From Bifidobacterium breve (GTDB lineage Bacteria > Actinomycetota > Acidimicrobiia > IMCC26256 > PALSA-555), in contig CAMDCC010000037.1 of NCBI GenBank assembly GCA_945889545.1, positions 1 through 15,095 of the forward strand: a stretch of 15,095 bases of DNA, given 5' to 3'. The notes below the pieces were generated by a model. It was not told the DNA's origin. It saw only the letters and a list, made by a program, of their open reading frames with translations, and did no database searches. The translations under genes and the position numbers were made by a program. Each line of letters starts with the position of its first letter. The first letter of the stretch is position 1. This document shows, piece after piece, positions 14,940 through 15,095 of this stretch.

Positions 14940-14957
14940 GTATAATGACAGTTATAC
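14940..14957. promoter_or_regulatory. AT-rich perfect inverted repeat upstream of the LLM gene (likely operator/promoter)
   Basis: GTATAA-TGACAG-TTATAC: 6-base perfect arms, 6-base spacer, 25 bases upstream of the GTG start at 14915. It stands out sharply against the surrounding GC-rich DNA. On the minus strand the same stretch contains TATACT, a good -10 match with no clear -35, so a regulator binding here would sit on the promoter. Its centre-to-centre symmetry suits a dimeric helix-turn-helix repressor of TetR or GntR type; no such gene is in the window. Confidence 0.5.
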
Positions 14958-14972
14958 ACCAGGCGGACTCGC

Positions 14973-15095
14973 CTACGCGAGCGGGATCCGGGCGTTCTCG
15001 AAGCTCAGGATCCGCTCGTCGGGCACCATCTCGATCATGAGGTGCTCGGCTTCGTAGTGCGCACGCGTCTCCTCTGGCATCGCTGGGCGGTCGCC
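14973..15095 (-). CDS. C-terminal end of an unidentified protein (5' end outside the window)
   Basis: On the minus strand the frame is open from the window edge to TAG at 14973-14975, giving 40 residues: GDRPAMPEETRAHYEAEHLM followed by IEMVPDERILSFENARIPLA. Codon use (strong third-position GC) fits a coding region and the frame keeps the same direction as the operon below it, with 57 bases to the next start. I do not recognise the family from this short end. An internal ATG at the sixth codon could in principle begin a short peptide, but the open frame runs through it without a ribosome binding site. Confidence 0.5.
   Translation of the reverse strand, partial: GDRPAMPEETRAHYEAEHLMIEMVPDERILSFENARIPLA

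Noticed and set aside
1..15095. CRISPR arrays, insertion sequences, tRNA or rRNA genes
   Set aside because: No repeat-spacer pattern, transposase, terminal inverted repeats or RNA gene signatures were seen; the window is almost fully covered by metabolic genes.

Overview
The window is gene-dense, high-GC DNA with no rRNA, tRNA, mobile element or CRISPR array that I can see. The longest non-coding stretch is about 100 bases. The gene content points to an actinomycete-type bacterium (Actinomycetota; Acidimicrobiia or a mycobacterium-like lineage would fit). It includes several acyl-CoA dehydrogenases, a crotonase, a class III CoA-transferase, a soluble P450, an APH-fold kinase, an ACMSD-like amidohydrolase and two luciferase-like flavin oxidoreductases. 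GTG starts and TAG/TGA stops are common. The taxonomic placement is inferred from gene content only.

Layout: (1) 3-1220, plus strand: the C-terminal end of an acyl-CoA dehydrogenase, then an enoyl-CoA hydratase/isomerase-family gene. (2) 1235-7122, minus strand, read right to left: APH-family kinase, cytochrome P450, CoA-transferase, and two adjacent acyl-CoA dehydrogenases resembling the FadE29/FadE28 type of heteromeric pair. The P450 and CoA-transferase genes overlap by 4 bases and the two dehydrogenases are 11 bases apart, so this looks like a catabolic operon for an organic acid or steroid/terpenoid-like side chain. (3) 7224-8525, plus strand: a single amidohydrolase diverging from the kinase gene across a 101-base region with a short palindrome. 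(4) 8531-15095, minus strand, read right to left: the end of an unidentified gene, a 453-residue luciferase-like oxidoreductase, a 686-residue two-enzyme fusion, a second luciferase-like oxidoreductase (F420 type), a tandem-VOC protein and a GrdB/PrdB-like protein. Gaps here are 57 bases or less and two junctions overlap, so this is a second operon of unknown substrate.

Main points of interest. The P450 has a strong ribosome binding site and ATG at 6065, but codon 12 of that frame is TAG and the P450 N-terminus continues in the same frame after it. The 686-residue protein joins an NAD-dependent D-2-hydroxyacid dehydrogenase to an FMN-dependent L-2-hydroxyacid oxidase/dehydrogenase; almost all catalytic residues of both are present, but a conserved active-site Tyr of the flavin domain is Ser. 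The first minus-strand operon places a kinase, a P450, a CoA-transferase and acyl-CoA dehydrogenases together, which recalls the hydroxyacyl-CoA phosphorylation chemistry of LvaA and ACAD10/11. An AT-rich perfect inverted repeat lies just upstream of the second operon's large luciferase-like gene.
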